From Actinostola sp. cb2023 (taxonomy: Eukaryota > Cnidaria > Anthozoa > Actiniaria > Actinostolidae), in the NCBI GenBank assembly GCA_033675265.1, contig JAUJYZ010000320.1:1-64000 (forward strand): a stretch of DNA of 64,000 bases. Reading direction: 5' to 3'. A program made the translations under genes and the position numbers. The notes beneath the pieces are model-generated. The model saw only the letters and a list, made by a program, of their open reading frames with translations. It was not told the origin of the DNA and searched no databases. The first letter of the stretch is position 1. Every line of letters starts with the position of its first letter. Positions 1 to 11,715 of the stretch are shown piece by piece.

Positions 1-333
1 TGATGATGATAAGGGTGGTGGTGATGATGATGATAAGGGTGGTGGTGATGATGATGATAAGGGTGGTGGTGATGATGATGATAAGGGTGGTTGGTGGTGA
101 TGATGATGATAAGGGTGGTGATGATGATGATGATGATGATGATAAGGGTGGTGGTGATGATGATGATAAGAGTGGTGATGATGATGATGATAAGAGTGAT
201 GATGATGATAAGGGTGGTGGTGATGATAAGGGTGGTGGTGATGATGATGATAAGGGTGGTGGTGATGATGATGATAAGGGTGGTGGTGATGATGATGATA
301 AGGGTGGTGATGATGATGATGATAAGGGTGCCG
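1..333. repeat. GAT-rich minisatellite
   Basis: Tandem units of about 21-24 bp built from (GATGAT)n followed by AAGGGTGGTG. Both strands stay open across it because the unit has few stops. The array is cut by the window start. A short related GATGATGATAGCGGT stretch recurs at about 461-500. I see no sign of a real gene. Confidence 0.9.
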
Positions 334-1068
334 GGTAGCTTCCTCCGCAGGCAACTCCAACTTCCTGTGTAACAGAAGAAGGCGCAAAAGTCCCTTTCTC
401 ACCACATGAATCCCGTCCTAGCGAATCCCGTCCGTATCGGTAGCGAGTTGCATGCCGGATGTTGATGATGATAGCGGTGATGATGATAGCGGTGATGATA
501 ATCACCCAAGAAAGTTCCGAAGATCAACATACAAATAATGAAATGAAAACATTGTTCAGTCTATAAAGTCACTTGTTTTCTCTTCGCTTTATTCTCTGCT
601 TCCGTCAGATCGACAACTCATTCAGAACAAGTACAGTTGTTATTTTAGCAGCGACGAACGAAGGAAACAAAATAGAAAAAACAAACGAGTCAGTTGGAAA
701 TAGCCGCAGGCTTCATTTGTAAACGTTTTGTTCCGTCTTCGTGTTTCACGAATTGAAAGAAAGACGATCAATTAACATCGTGTTTTAAGTGAAAAGACAG
801 ACATCTGGGTTGAACTTTTCCAGTTTTAAAACCGCTTCAGTTTTAGAAAAAAAACACACACTGACTTTTTAGTTTGACAGACATGTTTCGGTAGTACATC
901 TACCATCGTCAGTGTGAAGTGGGACAGATTTACAGGATACCGAGGGATATAAATAACAAACGAATTAGAATAGTGAGCCATGGGAATTATACAAGGTTCA
1001 GTTTAATTGAATCAACCGAATTCACATTTAAGATATAAAGTCGTTGAATTTGAAGTAAGAATCGGGAA
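334..1068. other. Gene-free stretch
   Basis: AT-rich sequence with no long open frame, no recognisable exon and no clear repeat beyond the GAT remnants near 470. Nothing supportable is seen here. Confidence 0.5.
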
Positions 1069-1400
1069 ACTAGCGAGTACACTAGTATGGGCTGCGTCGG
1101 TGTATACTCAGGGCCGTACACAGCACAGGGGCAGGGGGGAGGGGCAACTGCCCCCCCCCCCTAGCGTCCCCCCCCTAGCAGGGCGAAAAAGATACCAAAA
1201 AGTACTGAGAACTGTACTTTATTTATTTTTTTGCTGTTACTACGTACTGCCCCCCCCCCCCCCCCCCCCCCCTTGGATTTTGGGTTATGTACGGCCCTGA
1301 TACTGAATGATAAATTCAATGGTTAAAGCAAATCTATAACTCCTACGAAGGGTTAAGGTTCGAAACGCCAGTAAAGTTAAGTACTCTTTTTTACGGGTAC
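1069..1400. repeat. Dispersed repeat split by a transposon
   Basis: The segment starting AGTACACTAGTATGGGCTGC (about 1076) and the AAATCTATAAC segment near 1329 also occur together at about 36565-36610, where they are nearly contiguous. Here they are separated by the CAGGGCCGTACA element, so this is a nested insertion into an older repeat. Confidence 0.6.
1109..1299. mobile_element. CAGGGCCGTACA miniature DNA transposon
   Basis: Terminal inverted repeats CAGGGCCGTACA and TGTACGGCCCTG bound 191 bp that hold long C homopolymers. ATACT lies on both sides as a 5-bp target duplication. A second, opposite-oriented relative lies at 56450-56607, also with a 5-bp duplication (TAATA). CAGGG ends suggest an hAT-type family, but that class is inference. 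No coding capacity. Confidence 0.8.
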
Positions 1401-3538
1401 GGGTTTTGTTTCCAAAATGCTTTGGTCCATTTTTTGCGTCTATGTTGAGAAAATGCGCGCGACCTCTTGAACGAAAACCTATTCGTTCATTGTTATCTGA
1501 CTCATACATGTATTTTGCTATTCTTGACGTTTTGGATAACGAGGAACAAAAAGTACCAAGTTTACGGTAAACCGTGGAACGTTTCCCAGTTCCGTGTGCC
1601 GAATAAATATATTGAATTCGTTTCGTAATTTAGTCATTATAAAACGCCTTTAAAATATTTCCGTGTTTTTCAAAACATTTTCTTCTCATCATTAATTTAG
1701 AATGGAGGTTAAGTTCTTTGCCTTTCGTTCGCCGAATAAGACCCCATACATGATTCTATCATTGATACTCTATACGATCGATATCACAACCACTTGAAAA
1801 CACTGACAAAGAGTTGTAATTAGTAAAGTAGTGGGAAAAACTTTTTATAATTGCCATAGGTATCCCCGTGCTGGTTCCATGGCAACGGTTCAACCCACGC
1901 AGAATGTAGATATAGCATATAATATTTAGAATACGAAGCCGTTATGTTCCTTTGAAATAGACGAAAAGACAGTAGATCACGTCTTGCTATAGTGGCTACT
2001 GGGACAATAGATGGCTGGTGGCAGTTTAAACAACTCCTGTGAACGGTTTTAAACTGGGGAGAATTTATTCCGATAACAAGCGTCGATAGTCCAAACGCTC
2101 AGTCTGTGTTCATTATTAGAACGTCTTTTGACGACTTGACACCGGGAACGGAAAGGAAGAGAGAGAAAGAAAGAAAGACAGAAAGGGATGGAGGAGGGAA
2201 GGAATAAGAACTGAAGAAAAAAAGGAAGGAAGGAAGGAGGAAGGACTGAATAAGAAACAAGGAAAAAAAAATGGAAGGAAGGTAGCTAGGAAAAGAAGAA
2301 AGTGAGAATGATCTTGGACACGGACCGCAAAGGATTCTGGATGTAATTCAAATTTGCGCATAAACCAATTTTTCAAAGCTGTTACAACTGAAGTTCATAA
2401 TAAAACATATTTCACTTCATTTGCCATACAATAGAGCACGCTTTTCCGATATCAGCTGCAGGGTTAACATTGTTGTTGATATCCGTTTCCTGAACATGTG
2501 AACGTAGCTTGTTTATGTTCTTCACTGATTCAATTTTCACCAAAAGGCATGCAAACCATACACTTTGATTGGACACAATAGTTTCACCAATACTGGTAAT
2601 TTACACAGGTAAAGAGCAAGCGCGCGCAAGGTATAATAAATTCAGTGTAAATTTCGTGTAAATTCCGGGTTTTGGACATTTATACACTGACACAGAATTT
2701 ACACAGAATTTAAACCGCGCCCAAGAGCGGGTGCGTTCGGTTGTTTTTCCGGTAAAGGAGGTCAGGAAACAAGGCTATTGAAATACTCGCGGGGTTTCAA
2801 CGACGGAGAAATCCAAAACTCAGAAACGACACTTGGCATGACATATATCATGTATACTCTCCATGGAAACACGCCATGTAGTCTGCCATCAATAGGATCC
2901 TAAGATTCAGTTAAAGTCGTTGATGGCATCGAGATCATTATCGTTGTGGTACTTAACTTAGGCGCGTGCCACTCCTAATGGTACTTCCTGAACAGATGCT
3001 CTGAATAGGTCACACGTGGTGCGGCGATGACATTAGCCAGAACCAAGACACTAGTTATGGCTAGGGTTGGTTGTACGAGCAAAACGTTGGGAGACTTGGG
3101 CCGGGTAGCACTGAAGGCCATTATAGCTGTTGACGACCAGGCCCCCGTCTGATATGGCCCCAAAATTTTTGAAGTTCAATGGCGGTTTCTTCTCTCTACA
3201 CCCGACTTGGTGGTCGGATTGTGAAGGTTTTGGACGTACTACAGACACTACACAACGTATTAAGGATCGCCAATTATGAAATTAAATTGCTTTTACGACC
3301 AGACATGTAGAAGAATTTAGTTAAAATTTGATCCATCGGGAAGGGTCGAGTTTTTGATTGTGTCCGTAGATGAAACTGCTGAAAACCTGTGTTTGATGAA
3401 CCACTTAGTTTTAAATACATGCAACGCTTTGGCCGTTCAAACACACTCCCCACAAAACCAAAGGACAGTTCGTTGGCACTTGTTGGCGCTATTCAAGTAG
3501 TTTTTGTGCTCTGGACGTGAGTCAAATGTAAACGACGT
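1401..3538. other. Gene-free stretch with an AAGG-rich tract
   Basis: No convincing exon on either strand. A purine-rich AAGG/GAAA simple repeat lies at about 2151-2290. Short open frames here are isolated, have no splice context and resemble no family I know. Confidence 0.5.
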
Positions 3539-3634
3539 TCACACCACAAGTCACCCAATAAGAAGAGAGGATACGTACAACTGACAACTCACACCACAAG
3601 TCACCCAATAAGAAGAGAGGATACGTACAACTGA
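3539..3634. repeat. 50-bp direct tandem duplication
   Basis: A unit starting ACACCACAAGTCACCCAATA is present twice at a period of 50 bp (3541 and 3591), with no mismatch seen over about 44 bp. This is a small recent tandem duplication. Confidence 0.85.
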
Positions 3635-3844
3635 GTAGTAAATGAAATTAAATGGACATGTGTGCGGTTGCTTCGTGTGGTTGGTTATTGGTTCTGACTA
3701 AATGTTTCCGTTCAGACCAAAGTCGGCCATTAATTGATTGTCGCTGCTTCATTCTCTCTTACTCCGTTTTGAAAACCTAATGGCTTACATTTTTTGGAAT
3801 GAAAAACTATCATGAAACCCGGTTCGTAAAAGGTTGAGTCTCCA

Positions 3845-4490
3845 TCCCGCGTTTATGATTCCGCTTTCGTCCCGCGTTTGCGATCCTCCGTTCCGCGTTT
3901 GCGATCCTCCGTCCCGCGTTTGCGATCCTCCGTCCCGCGTTTGTGATTCTTCCTTTCCGCGTTTGTGATCCTCCGTCCCGCGTTTGTGATCCTTCGTCCA
4001 GCTTTTGTGATTCTTTCTTTAAGCGCTTGCGATCCTCCGTCCCCCGTTTGTGATCCTTCGTCCCACGTTAATAAATGATTCTTTCGTCCCGCGTTTGCGA
4101 TCTTCCGTCCCGCGTTTGCGATCCTCCGTCCCGCGTTTGCGATCCTCCGTCCCGCGTTTGCGATCCTTCGTCTCGCGTTTGTGACCCTTCGTCCCACGTT
4201 TATAAATGATTCTTTCGTCCCGTGTTTGTGATCCTGGGTCCCGCGTTTGCGATCCTTCGTCCCACGTTTATAAATGATTCTTTCGTCCCGCGTTTGTGAT
4301 CTCCGTCCCACGTTTGTGATCCTCGGTCCCGCGTTTGTGATCCTCCATCCCGCGTTTATAAATGATTCTTTCGTCCCGCGTTTGTGATCCTCCGCTCCGC
4401 GTTTGTGATCCTCGGTCCCGCGTTTGTGATCCTCCGTCCCGCGTTTGTGATCCTCGGTCCCGCGTTTGTGATCCCTCTTCCCGCGTTTAG
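3845..4490. repeat. 20-21 bp minisatellite (CGTCCCGCGTTTGTGATCCT)
   Basis: About 30 copies of a 20-21 bp unit, CGTCCCGCGTTTGYGATCCT, interspersed with ATAAATGATTCTTT variants. Decayed copies continue to about 4780. On the minus strand the 21-bp units leave a 152-codon open frame rich in Arg, Lys and Gly (RKRGT-like periods). It is a by-product of the repeat. Confidence 0.92.
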
Positions 4491-4994
4491 ATAGATAGAT
4501 CGTTTATTGAATAAGTTATATAACAGAAACGACTCTGAATTGCGTGACTCAGTTTAATTTATAGATTAAAAATAATAATAATACTTTAATCACTTATATT
4601 GCGCAAATATTAACCTAATAATATGATCCTTCGTTCCATGTTTGAGTGATCTCCATTCCTTGTTTATGAGCCGTCGTCCCGGGTGTTAGCCTTCTATGCG
4701 GACGTTGCGCGCATCGTGTGGATGCTACCCGCGTGTATGATCCTTCACCATCCCACGTTGGTTATCCCCCCTTACCGATTTACTTCTCCCGTCCCGCAAC
4801 TTTTTTTGTCACCCTGAACCCTAATCCACCAGTCTACTAAAAACCATTTCTATGATCTCTAAATCCTGGATTTTATATTTCAGCTGTGAGATCCATAAGT
4901 TTTTGGGATCCCTTTGGCGGACGCCATTTTGATTTGCGACCGTAAAGCATCATTGTTACAAAAATACTCATCCCAGTGGTGCACGCCGGGAAGA
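4491..4994. other. RPS4 upstream region
   Basis: GATA simple repeat (4486-4500), AT-rich sequence with decayed minisatellite copies, then the RPS4 promoter area. No TATA box is obvious close to the inferred start. Confidence 0.5.
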
Positions 4995-5009
4995 CCCTCT
5001 TTCCTTCTT
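4995..5009 (+). promoter_or_regulatory. 5' TOP-like pyrimidine tract of RPS4
   Basis: CCCTCTTTCCTTCTT is an uninterrupted 15-nt pyrimidine run ending 9 nt before the ATG. Metazoan ribosomal-protein mRNAs start within such a C-plus-pyrimidine tract (5' TOP), which places them under mTOR/LARP1 translational control. The exact start site is inferred. Confidence 0.7.
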
Positions 5010-5018
5010 ATTGCCATC

Positions 5019-8000
5019 ATGGTTAGTATAGAAATATTCCATCGACAATCCAACTCATCCAGAAATAAATCTCATATTTATGACTTCAGCTCTTATAATC
5101 GAGGAAAGTACAATCATTAAACTATCGTTTCGCGTTGTTATTTTTAGGCTCGTGGCCCGAAGAAGCACCTTAAGCGTATCAATGCTCCCAAGCATTGGAT
5201 GTTGGATAAATTGTCTGGGCGATTTGTAAGTGTATATTCTATTCTATTAAAATTTATTTATATGGCTTTGTATTGATCTTACTACCGTAGTATATATATC
5301 TAGACATATAGTACCTTCGCATGTCTGGCTGATTCGTGAAATCGTCAAAATATTCTCAATAATTCATCGTAGTTAGTGAAATTGTATTGCCATTTTACTT
5401 TAGATTGAGTTTCGAGGATTCTAACTTTTATAGAAGTACAAATTCATGTCATTAATAGAAGATGGATATCTTCAGCTGTCATCATGTCTGAAAACATGTA
5501 TGCTAACGAAGTAAAATCCATCTCAGATCTTGCATATTTACAACTGTATAATATAAAAAAGTCTATTTACAATGTATATTTTGCATACATGTACATGATT
5601 TGACCTATATAGCACCGTTTTATGTGCTTTAACAGTTTCAAACTTCACTTATAATACACAAAGTTCCAGTATAAAAGGACGCTGCCCAGGGGTACAACAA
5701 TAAATGTTTAATCAATCACTGTTAGTTGCATATTAATGTACATATTCATGTAGTGATACAAAGATTAATTAACAACGTTATTGTCTTACCCCTGGACAGG
5801 CTCCTTTTATACTGGAACTTCGTGTTTAATCAACTTGCTATTATCTGTTAATATCAGAAGAACTTGGAGACGTTGACACACATTTCGCATTTTGTTGACA
5901 TGCGGCAGAATTCCGCCTGGTGCCACTAAGAACCATGCTAACAGTACCATGCTTGTTGTGTAACATTGCAGGCACCACGTCCATCCCAAGGTCCACACAA
6001 GTTGCGTGAATCCCTTCCCCTAATTGTATTCCTCCGTAATCGTCTCAAATATGCTTTGAACTATGAGGAAGTGAAGAAGATTGTCAAGCAAAGACTGATC
6101 AAGATTGATGGAAAAGTTCGAACTGACGTCACCTTCCCTGCTGGTTTTATGGGTAGGTAGCCACATGTAGACTCGTAGGGTTTCTTGTGTATTATTGATG
6201 GCACTCTCAACTGAAGGAGTCCTTGCAAAAACCATGACTTGTGACCAAAATCCAAATTCTCGTTTGGAATTCAAAGAGTCTAGGGGAGAATTCATGTTTG
6301 ATCAGTGATCACTTAGGGGTCCATACAAGAACAGTGTAAGTGACTTGTGATCCAAATCCTAATTCTCCTTTGGAATTCAAAGAGTCTAGGGGAGAATTCA
6401 TGTTTGATCAGTGATCACTTAGGGGTCCATACAAGAACTGTGTAAGTGACTTGTGATCCAAATCCTAATTCTCCTTTGGAATTCAAAGAGTCTAGGGGAG
6501 AATTCAGTGTTTGATCAGTGATCACTTAGGGGTCCATACAAGAACAGTGTAAGTGACTTGTGATCAAAATCCAAATTCTCCTTTGGAATTCAAAGAGTCT
6601 AGGGGAGAATTCAGTGTTTGATCAGTGATCACTTAGGGGTCCATACAAGAACTGTGTAAGTGACTTGTGATCAAAATCCAAATTCTCCTTTAGAATTGAA
6701 AGATCATCAAGGAGAATTTAGATTTTGATTGGACATCACTGGTGTTGTTCTTGCATGCATGTGCCCCTTCAATGTTTATATATCATAATAATAATAATAA
6801 TATATTTATACCTGTGTTCCACTGCAATTCACCGATTCGACACTGGTGCATATGTGGGTTACTTCAGGGCTCCCATTGCAGTATTCATTTTAATGCTGAA
6901 GGGATTACCCTGAATAAATAAAGGTTTATATTCATGTCACTGTTGCAAAAATGTTCAGGCATTGTTGTGGTATTGCTGTACAACTTACTAATTTTTGACA
7001 GAATTGGCAAACTCGTTTTTTTTTATTTTGTGGGCTGCCTACACGATACCAAAACCACATTCTATACTCACCCAAAATATTTAGGGAACCAAATGAAATA
7101 ACAACCTTGATAATTATTTACGGTATATGAAAACAAGACGCTCAATGGGCATATACTAGGGCATTATGACAAGTAGATCTCTATCTTTGCTCACCACATA
7201 ACATTGGTAGAACTATTAAGCCACAGCTATCTCAAAGTCGACAGATGAAGAGAAGAGACTATAGAGTCATTCTTCCGTGACAATCTCCGATACTTGACCC
7301 TGTTTTTTGATCATACGTTCAATGCACGTTATGTCAATGACAGTTGCGTGACGAGGGAGACTATGTGTCCGTGAGCATACATAAAGATCTCCGAATCAGT
7401 ACGGATACGTCTTGAGGTTGCATAGGTCAGATGGTTCTCATAACGCCCTTCGTTCAGTTCGTTGTAATTGAAGCCGCGTTTGTTTTTGCTAAATATATTG
7501 AAGCTTGCAAAGGCTTCAATAGCACTATTTTCAGTCAATCATGCTTCTTCGATACAATATCATTTCTCTTCTGCATATTAAACACAACTGCTTCTCTCTC
7601 GATACAGCACGAGCTTCTACACAGCACTTCTAGTCGGCAGTCGCGGAACGATGAGTGCTGCTAACCCAGCACTTCTAATCTTCGAACCTAGGAGTAATCT
7701 GGCGCCAGTAATCTTGAAACTCTATGCAATCAAATACTTCACATTTTATGTACCGATTGGGATAGAGTGTAGCTCGCTCCCTTATCTGCTGAGTAATCTT
7801 GAAACTCGATACGATCAAATACTTCGCATTTGGTGTACCGATACGATCAAATACTTCGCATTCTGTGTACCATGAACATTTTTGTGACTGTAACATGAAG
7901 TAACCCACATGTGCACAGTAGTGTCGTGTTGTTGTAGTTGTATAATTACTACCATTTGCGATCAACTGTATAGCGTAAACTATTTTGACGGTTTCTAGTT

Positions 8001-10870
8001 TCAAACGTTAGGTTTGCTGGCGGCTGCGGCTTCGTTTGTAGGCGTGAATGTTATGGTTTTGACATGCAACTTGTCAACGTTTGACAGGTCTATTCTTAGC
8101 ATTTTGGCATGGGAAACTACACATTTTTCAGGTTTTAGCACAATCGTATCGGTACATCGGTATCGCTTTGTTTTTGTTCAAAACGCCAGCTTTTGCCGCT
8201 ACTCACTATCTATCACGCTATCTTCACTATCTATCACACAATAGATAGTGAGTACGTTGGCCAATCAGATTGCAAGATTTGTGATAGTATGCTAGTTGGT
8301 TTCTACTAATGATGGATAGTGTATTCATTGGGTAAATTCTTAAAATCCAGTGGGTAATTGTATTGGATAACTTATCCACTGGATAAGGATTTATCACTTG
8401 GGTAGCGACTCTTTACACAACTGGGGCCACGATGCTATTTTGTCTATTTGGGTTATATTCAAACACTGCACCAAAATACGGTCAAGGGACTGGGTTTTTA
8501 TCATTTTGATATCAGAACTTTTCCAGTAATTCATTGATACTTTCAATATAGATGTGATTACTATTGAGAAAACTGGTGAGAGCTTCCGTCTGCTCTATGA
8601 TGTCAAGGGCCGATTCACGGTGCATAGGATCACTGGAGAAGAAGCCAAGGTATTCACTGCCATTAGCCTGGTTTACATTAGCGATATAAGCATTTATAAA
8701 CAAATTGCTCACACCTATTGCACTATTTATATCTATTACTGAGTCTGTGTACGTTGCTTGTGTTTATGCGTATGCCGCTAGTGTAACAAACCTTTAAAGA
8801 TTTTAGGGTTTTATTTTGCAATGCCATTTAAAACACTGTCACCAAATGTATTAAACTCTGAATCTCCACTTACCATAGCAGACACTCACCATGTTAGAAT
8901 TGATGTTCGGCAGGGAATTGCGGAACTGTTTTAGGAGACGCCATTGTTGTCCTACAACAATATAAGTATGCATAATAATTATTGTTGTGTGACAAACTCG
9001 CTGTATTGATGAGGACGTGTCCCCTAAAACAGTCCCATGATACCCTGTGAACATCAACTCCAAATACTCCAGTTTTGAGTTGTTTAGACACCGCTGTACT
9101 CCTTGACAAAAGACGCATTTGCTCAGGCTTAGCCTCAATCCAGAGAATAACCTGTGCAATTAAAAATGGTTTCTATTGTTGAAAGTCAACACTTTTTCGC
9201 ATTCTCGTTGGTATTGTGCATAATTTACACTGAACTGAGGCTAAGCCTGAACAAACGCGTCTTTTGTCAAGGAGTTCTGCGGTGTCTAAACAACTCGAAA
9301 CTGGAGTATTAAGTAAGCAGTCCCAATCCAAGTTGGCTAACGTTGACCCTATTCAGAATAGATGCCATACAATTATGAAAACTCAGGCATGCTTGGTTCA
9401 GCAAGTATAGTATTATTAGTAGTTCCCATTTTCACAGTCCAGAAACCTGCTTTGCAGTGTATGTACAATGTACGCAAACACTTGCATGAATCTTAAAGGG
9501 TGTCTAACTAACTAACTACTGCCAAGGAAAGACCATGGAAATCCACAGCCTGCTTCCAGTCTGGCCTTGTAGCCCAGCTAGTAGAGCATCGGTGATCAGT
9601 AAAGGGGGTCGTGGGTTCGAATCCCATCAGCATCTGATATGTTTTTCCTGTTTAGGGCTAATGCTCAGAATTTTATGAGCACTTCAACCTTTCCAGGCCA
9701 CATTTCTCTGTGTTTCATAAGTGCAGCATTTGCGAACACTTTCAGGTCCTTTTCTAAAAGCATGCCATGTTTTTCTCTAGTACAAGCTTGGACGTGTCAA
9801 GCGAGTAGATGTTGGTCCCAAGGGCGTGCCGTACCTCGTTACCCATGATGCTCGCACCATCAGATACCCCGATCCTCAAATCCAGGTTAATGACACTGTC
9901 GTCGTCGACATCAAAACTGGCAAGGTGATTGACTTCATCAAGTTTGATACTGGTAACATGGCGATGATTGTTGGTGGTCGTAACATGGGACGTGTTGGCA
10001 TGGTTATCCATCGTGAACGACATCAAGGTCAGTAGAATAGTAACTTTGGGGGAGGGGAGGGTGCTCCGAGAATTGTACTTACAATCATTATTTTTACAGT
10101 CAAAGTTTTTCATTGTGCTGAAACATTGCATAAGGCTTTACTCAAAATACTACAGGGAAATCTGGTTCCACTGAGTAATAAACAGTAAACCTTTCAGCCG
10201 AGTTAAGAAAGCTCGAGTAGAACAATAATAATTTGTAATGGCAATTATTTCATGCCAATTATTTCATGGTTTTGTGAACTTGTTGTTTTGAATAGAGGAA
10301 GCGCTGTGAAATGTTTTTGTGCAAATGAAACCCCCTTCACTAGTTAGAAAACGGCTCCACATGTACATGCTTTCTTTCATTCTTTTGTTAATTTATTATT
10401 CATTCAGTTGATAATTTATGCATTTGTTAATTTATTCGTTTGTTAATTTATACATTCGATAATTGATTTATTTGTTAATTTATGCATCGGTTAATTTAGT
10501 CAGTTGTTAATTTATTCGTTTTGTTAATTTATTTTGTTAATTTATGTAGTCGATAATTTATTTATCGGTTAATTTATTCATCTGTTAATTTATGCATTTG
10601 TTAGTTTATTTATTTGTTAATTATTTATTTTATTTTTTACAAATATTGATAAGTTTATTTATTTATGTATTTCTCAAACCATCAGGGTCCTTTGACATTG
10701 TCCACATTAAAGATGCCACCACCCATCAATTTGCCACACGTCTTACAAACGTGTTTATCATTGGAAAGGGCAACAAGCCCTATGTATCTCTACCAAAAGG
10801 CAAGGGAATTAGACTCAGTATTGCTGAAGAAAGAGACAGGCGGATGGCAGAGAAGGCAAAAATGTTGTAA
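5019..10870 (+). CDS. RPS4: 40S ribosomal protein S4 (eS4), complete, 6 coding exons
   Basis: Structural protein of the small ribosomal subunit. Coding exons: 5019-5021 (ATG only), 5148-5225, 5972-6152, 8552-8649, 9781-10027 and 10686-10870. All junctions are GT-AG and keep frame, giving 263 aa, the same length as human RPS4X. The protein opens [20 protein letters not shown]. The S4 RNA-binding fold lies in exon 3 (about residues 42-105), and the KOW-like and C-terminal parts are in exons 5 and 6, ending AEKAKML. A first coding exon holding only the initiator Met is also seen in vertebrate RPS4 genes. A pyrimidine tract precedes the ATG, and ATTAAA at 10890-10895 is the likely poly(A) signal. 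Introns carry a TTAA-type foldback, a 107-bp tandem array, a tRNA-like element and an AT-rich minisatellite. I looked for C/D snoRNA boxes in the introns and found none convincing. Confidence 0.97.
5650..5830. mobile_element. TTAA-type foldback element in RPS4 intron 2
   Basis: Inverted arms with core GTTCCAGTATAAAAGGA (left) and TCCTTTTATACTGGAAC (right) flank about 100 bp. The right end finishes in CGTGTTTAA. Related ends occur at about 27400-27960 and 60804-61204. TTAA ends fit a piggyBac-like non-autonomous family (inference). Confidence 0.7.
6240..6760. repeat. 107-bp tandem array of a dispersed foldback repeat, RPS4 intron 3
   Basis: Four units with ATCAGTGATCACTTAGGGGT at 6301, 6407, 6514 and 6621 (period 106-107). 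Each unit contains CCAAATTCTCCTTTGGAATTC-type and GGGGAGAATTC-type inverted pieces. Single or double relatives occur at about 34470-34577, 35515-35640, 44446-44556, 58733-58945 and 60265-60352, so this is one dispersed family that has expanded locally. Confidence 0.85.
7137..7450. repeat. Dispersed repeat shared with CSTF2 intron 1
   Basis: AAGACGCTCAATG, GTGACGAGGGAGACTATG and GTCTTGAGGTTGCATAGGTC segments recur in the same order at about 52436-52875. A reverse copy of the first part lies in the 4.07 kb units (about 17395-17470). Probably a fragment of a larger transposon. Confidence 0.6.
9063..9310. mobile_element. Foldback element in RPS4 intron 4
   Basis: Arms of about 75 bp: the left begins AATACTCCAGTTTTGAGTTG, the right ends in CGAAACTGGAGTATT, and both carry TTGACAAAAGACGC in opposite orientation. 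A relative lies at about 61375-61600 in a taxilin intron. Confidence 0.75.
9561..9634 (+). repeat. tRNA-like SINE head or tRNA pseudogene
   Basis: An A-box-like TAGCCCAGCTAGTAGAGC and a perfect B box GGTTCGAATCC are spaced as in a tRNA-type Pol III promoter. The outer ends do not pair as an acceptor stem and the anticodon arm is irregular. It lies in RPS4 intron 4. Confidence 0.6.
10386..10640. repeat. AT-rich minisatellite in RPS4 intron 5
   Basis: Degenerate units of about 12-16 bp around TTTGTTAATTTATGCAT and GATAATTTAT, repeated over about 250 bp just before the last exon. Confidence 0.8.
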
Positions 10871-10935
10871 ATTGAAATGAAAGTAAGAAATTAAACATCC
10901 TCTTACCTGAACACGTTTGTGTTGTATTCATAAAA

Positions 10936-11294
10936 ACATGGCATTACAGCTATGTGATGTCACAAGTGACCAGTAAGTCGGGATTTTGAATGGAATCGTC
11001 TAGACTGTATGTGAGTCATTAATAATAATTTAATAATAATTATTATTAGCGGCTCCGTCTGAAATTCCAAAACTACGTTCAAAACTCCGAGATTCTCTGA
11101 CAATTGCTGTGCTTCGACATGCCACCGAGAATATGTATAAATTCACTCTGAAGAGAACACATCCCAGGTAAACCTATGAGTAACCAGTTTGGAATTTCAA
11201 ACGGAGCCGCTAATGACTCGCACACAGTCTAGACGATTCCATTCAAAGTCCCGACTTATTGGTCATTCGTGACATCACATGGCTGTAATACATG
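10936..11294. mobile_element. Foldback element downstream of RPS4
   Basis: The left arm (10936-11075) and right arm (11180-11294) are imperfect reverse complements over more than 100 bp. Shared landmarks include GGAATCGTCTAGACTG against CAGTCTAGACGATTCC and GCGGCTCCGT against ACGGAGCCGC. No coding potential. Confidence 0.8.
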
Positions 11295-11660
11295 CATGAG
11301 TTTCGTGGGGTGGATCATGTTGCCAGGGGGGGGAGGGAGTTGGGAAAGGGGAGGGGGGTTTGGGTGTTTGAAACGGATCTGGGCTAGCCTATAACGGAAG
11401 ACTTTTTATCAAAGATTTTTAAATTTAAAGATCAAGGGGTTCCATTCCAAGTTGTGGTATAGGGGGCTTGATCGCAGTTTGGGAAGTGCAGACGAATCCA
11501 CCAAAACTCCCTCGAGGTCGGGGTCGGTTGGCATCTCCTCTCCTTTGCAGTGGGGAGTGATGACAGGACACAGCTGCCTGCGCATAGCTCGCAAAAGGTA
11601 CGTAGGACAGCACGAACGAAACGCGCACGAACGGAACGCGCACGAACGGAACGCGCGTGC
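11295..11660. other. Intergenic stretch and promoter of the next gene
   Basis: A G-rich tract at about 11326-11370, then three copies of a short ACGAACGGAACGCGC unit at about 11621-11658. A CRE-like TGACGTCA palindrome lies at 11677-11684, overlapping an out-of-frame ATG at 11676. These could drive the gene that follows. Confidence 0.4.
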
Positions 11661-11715
11661 ACAAAATAGAAACTTATGACGTCAACAAACAAAAGAAACG
11701 ACGGTTCGGTATTTC

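Noticed and set aside
1871..1886. X-box-like GGTTCCATGGCAAC
   Set aside because: Only one half site fits and no gene is nearby.
3853..4311. Minus-strand 152-codon frame rich in Arg, Lys and Gly
   Set aside because: Product of the 20-21 bp minisatellite; no gene context.
9561..9634. Functional tRNA gene
   Set aside because: The A and B boxes are good, but the acceptor stem does not pair and the anticodon arm is irregular, so a SINE head or pseudogene fits better.
5226..9780. Intronic C/D box snoRNAs in RPS4
   Set aside because: A TTGATGAGG near 9006 resembles a C box, but no matching D box and terminal stem were found.
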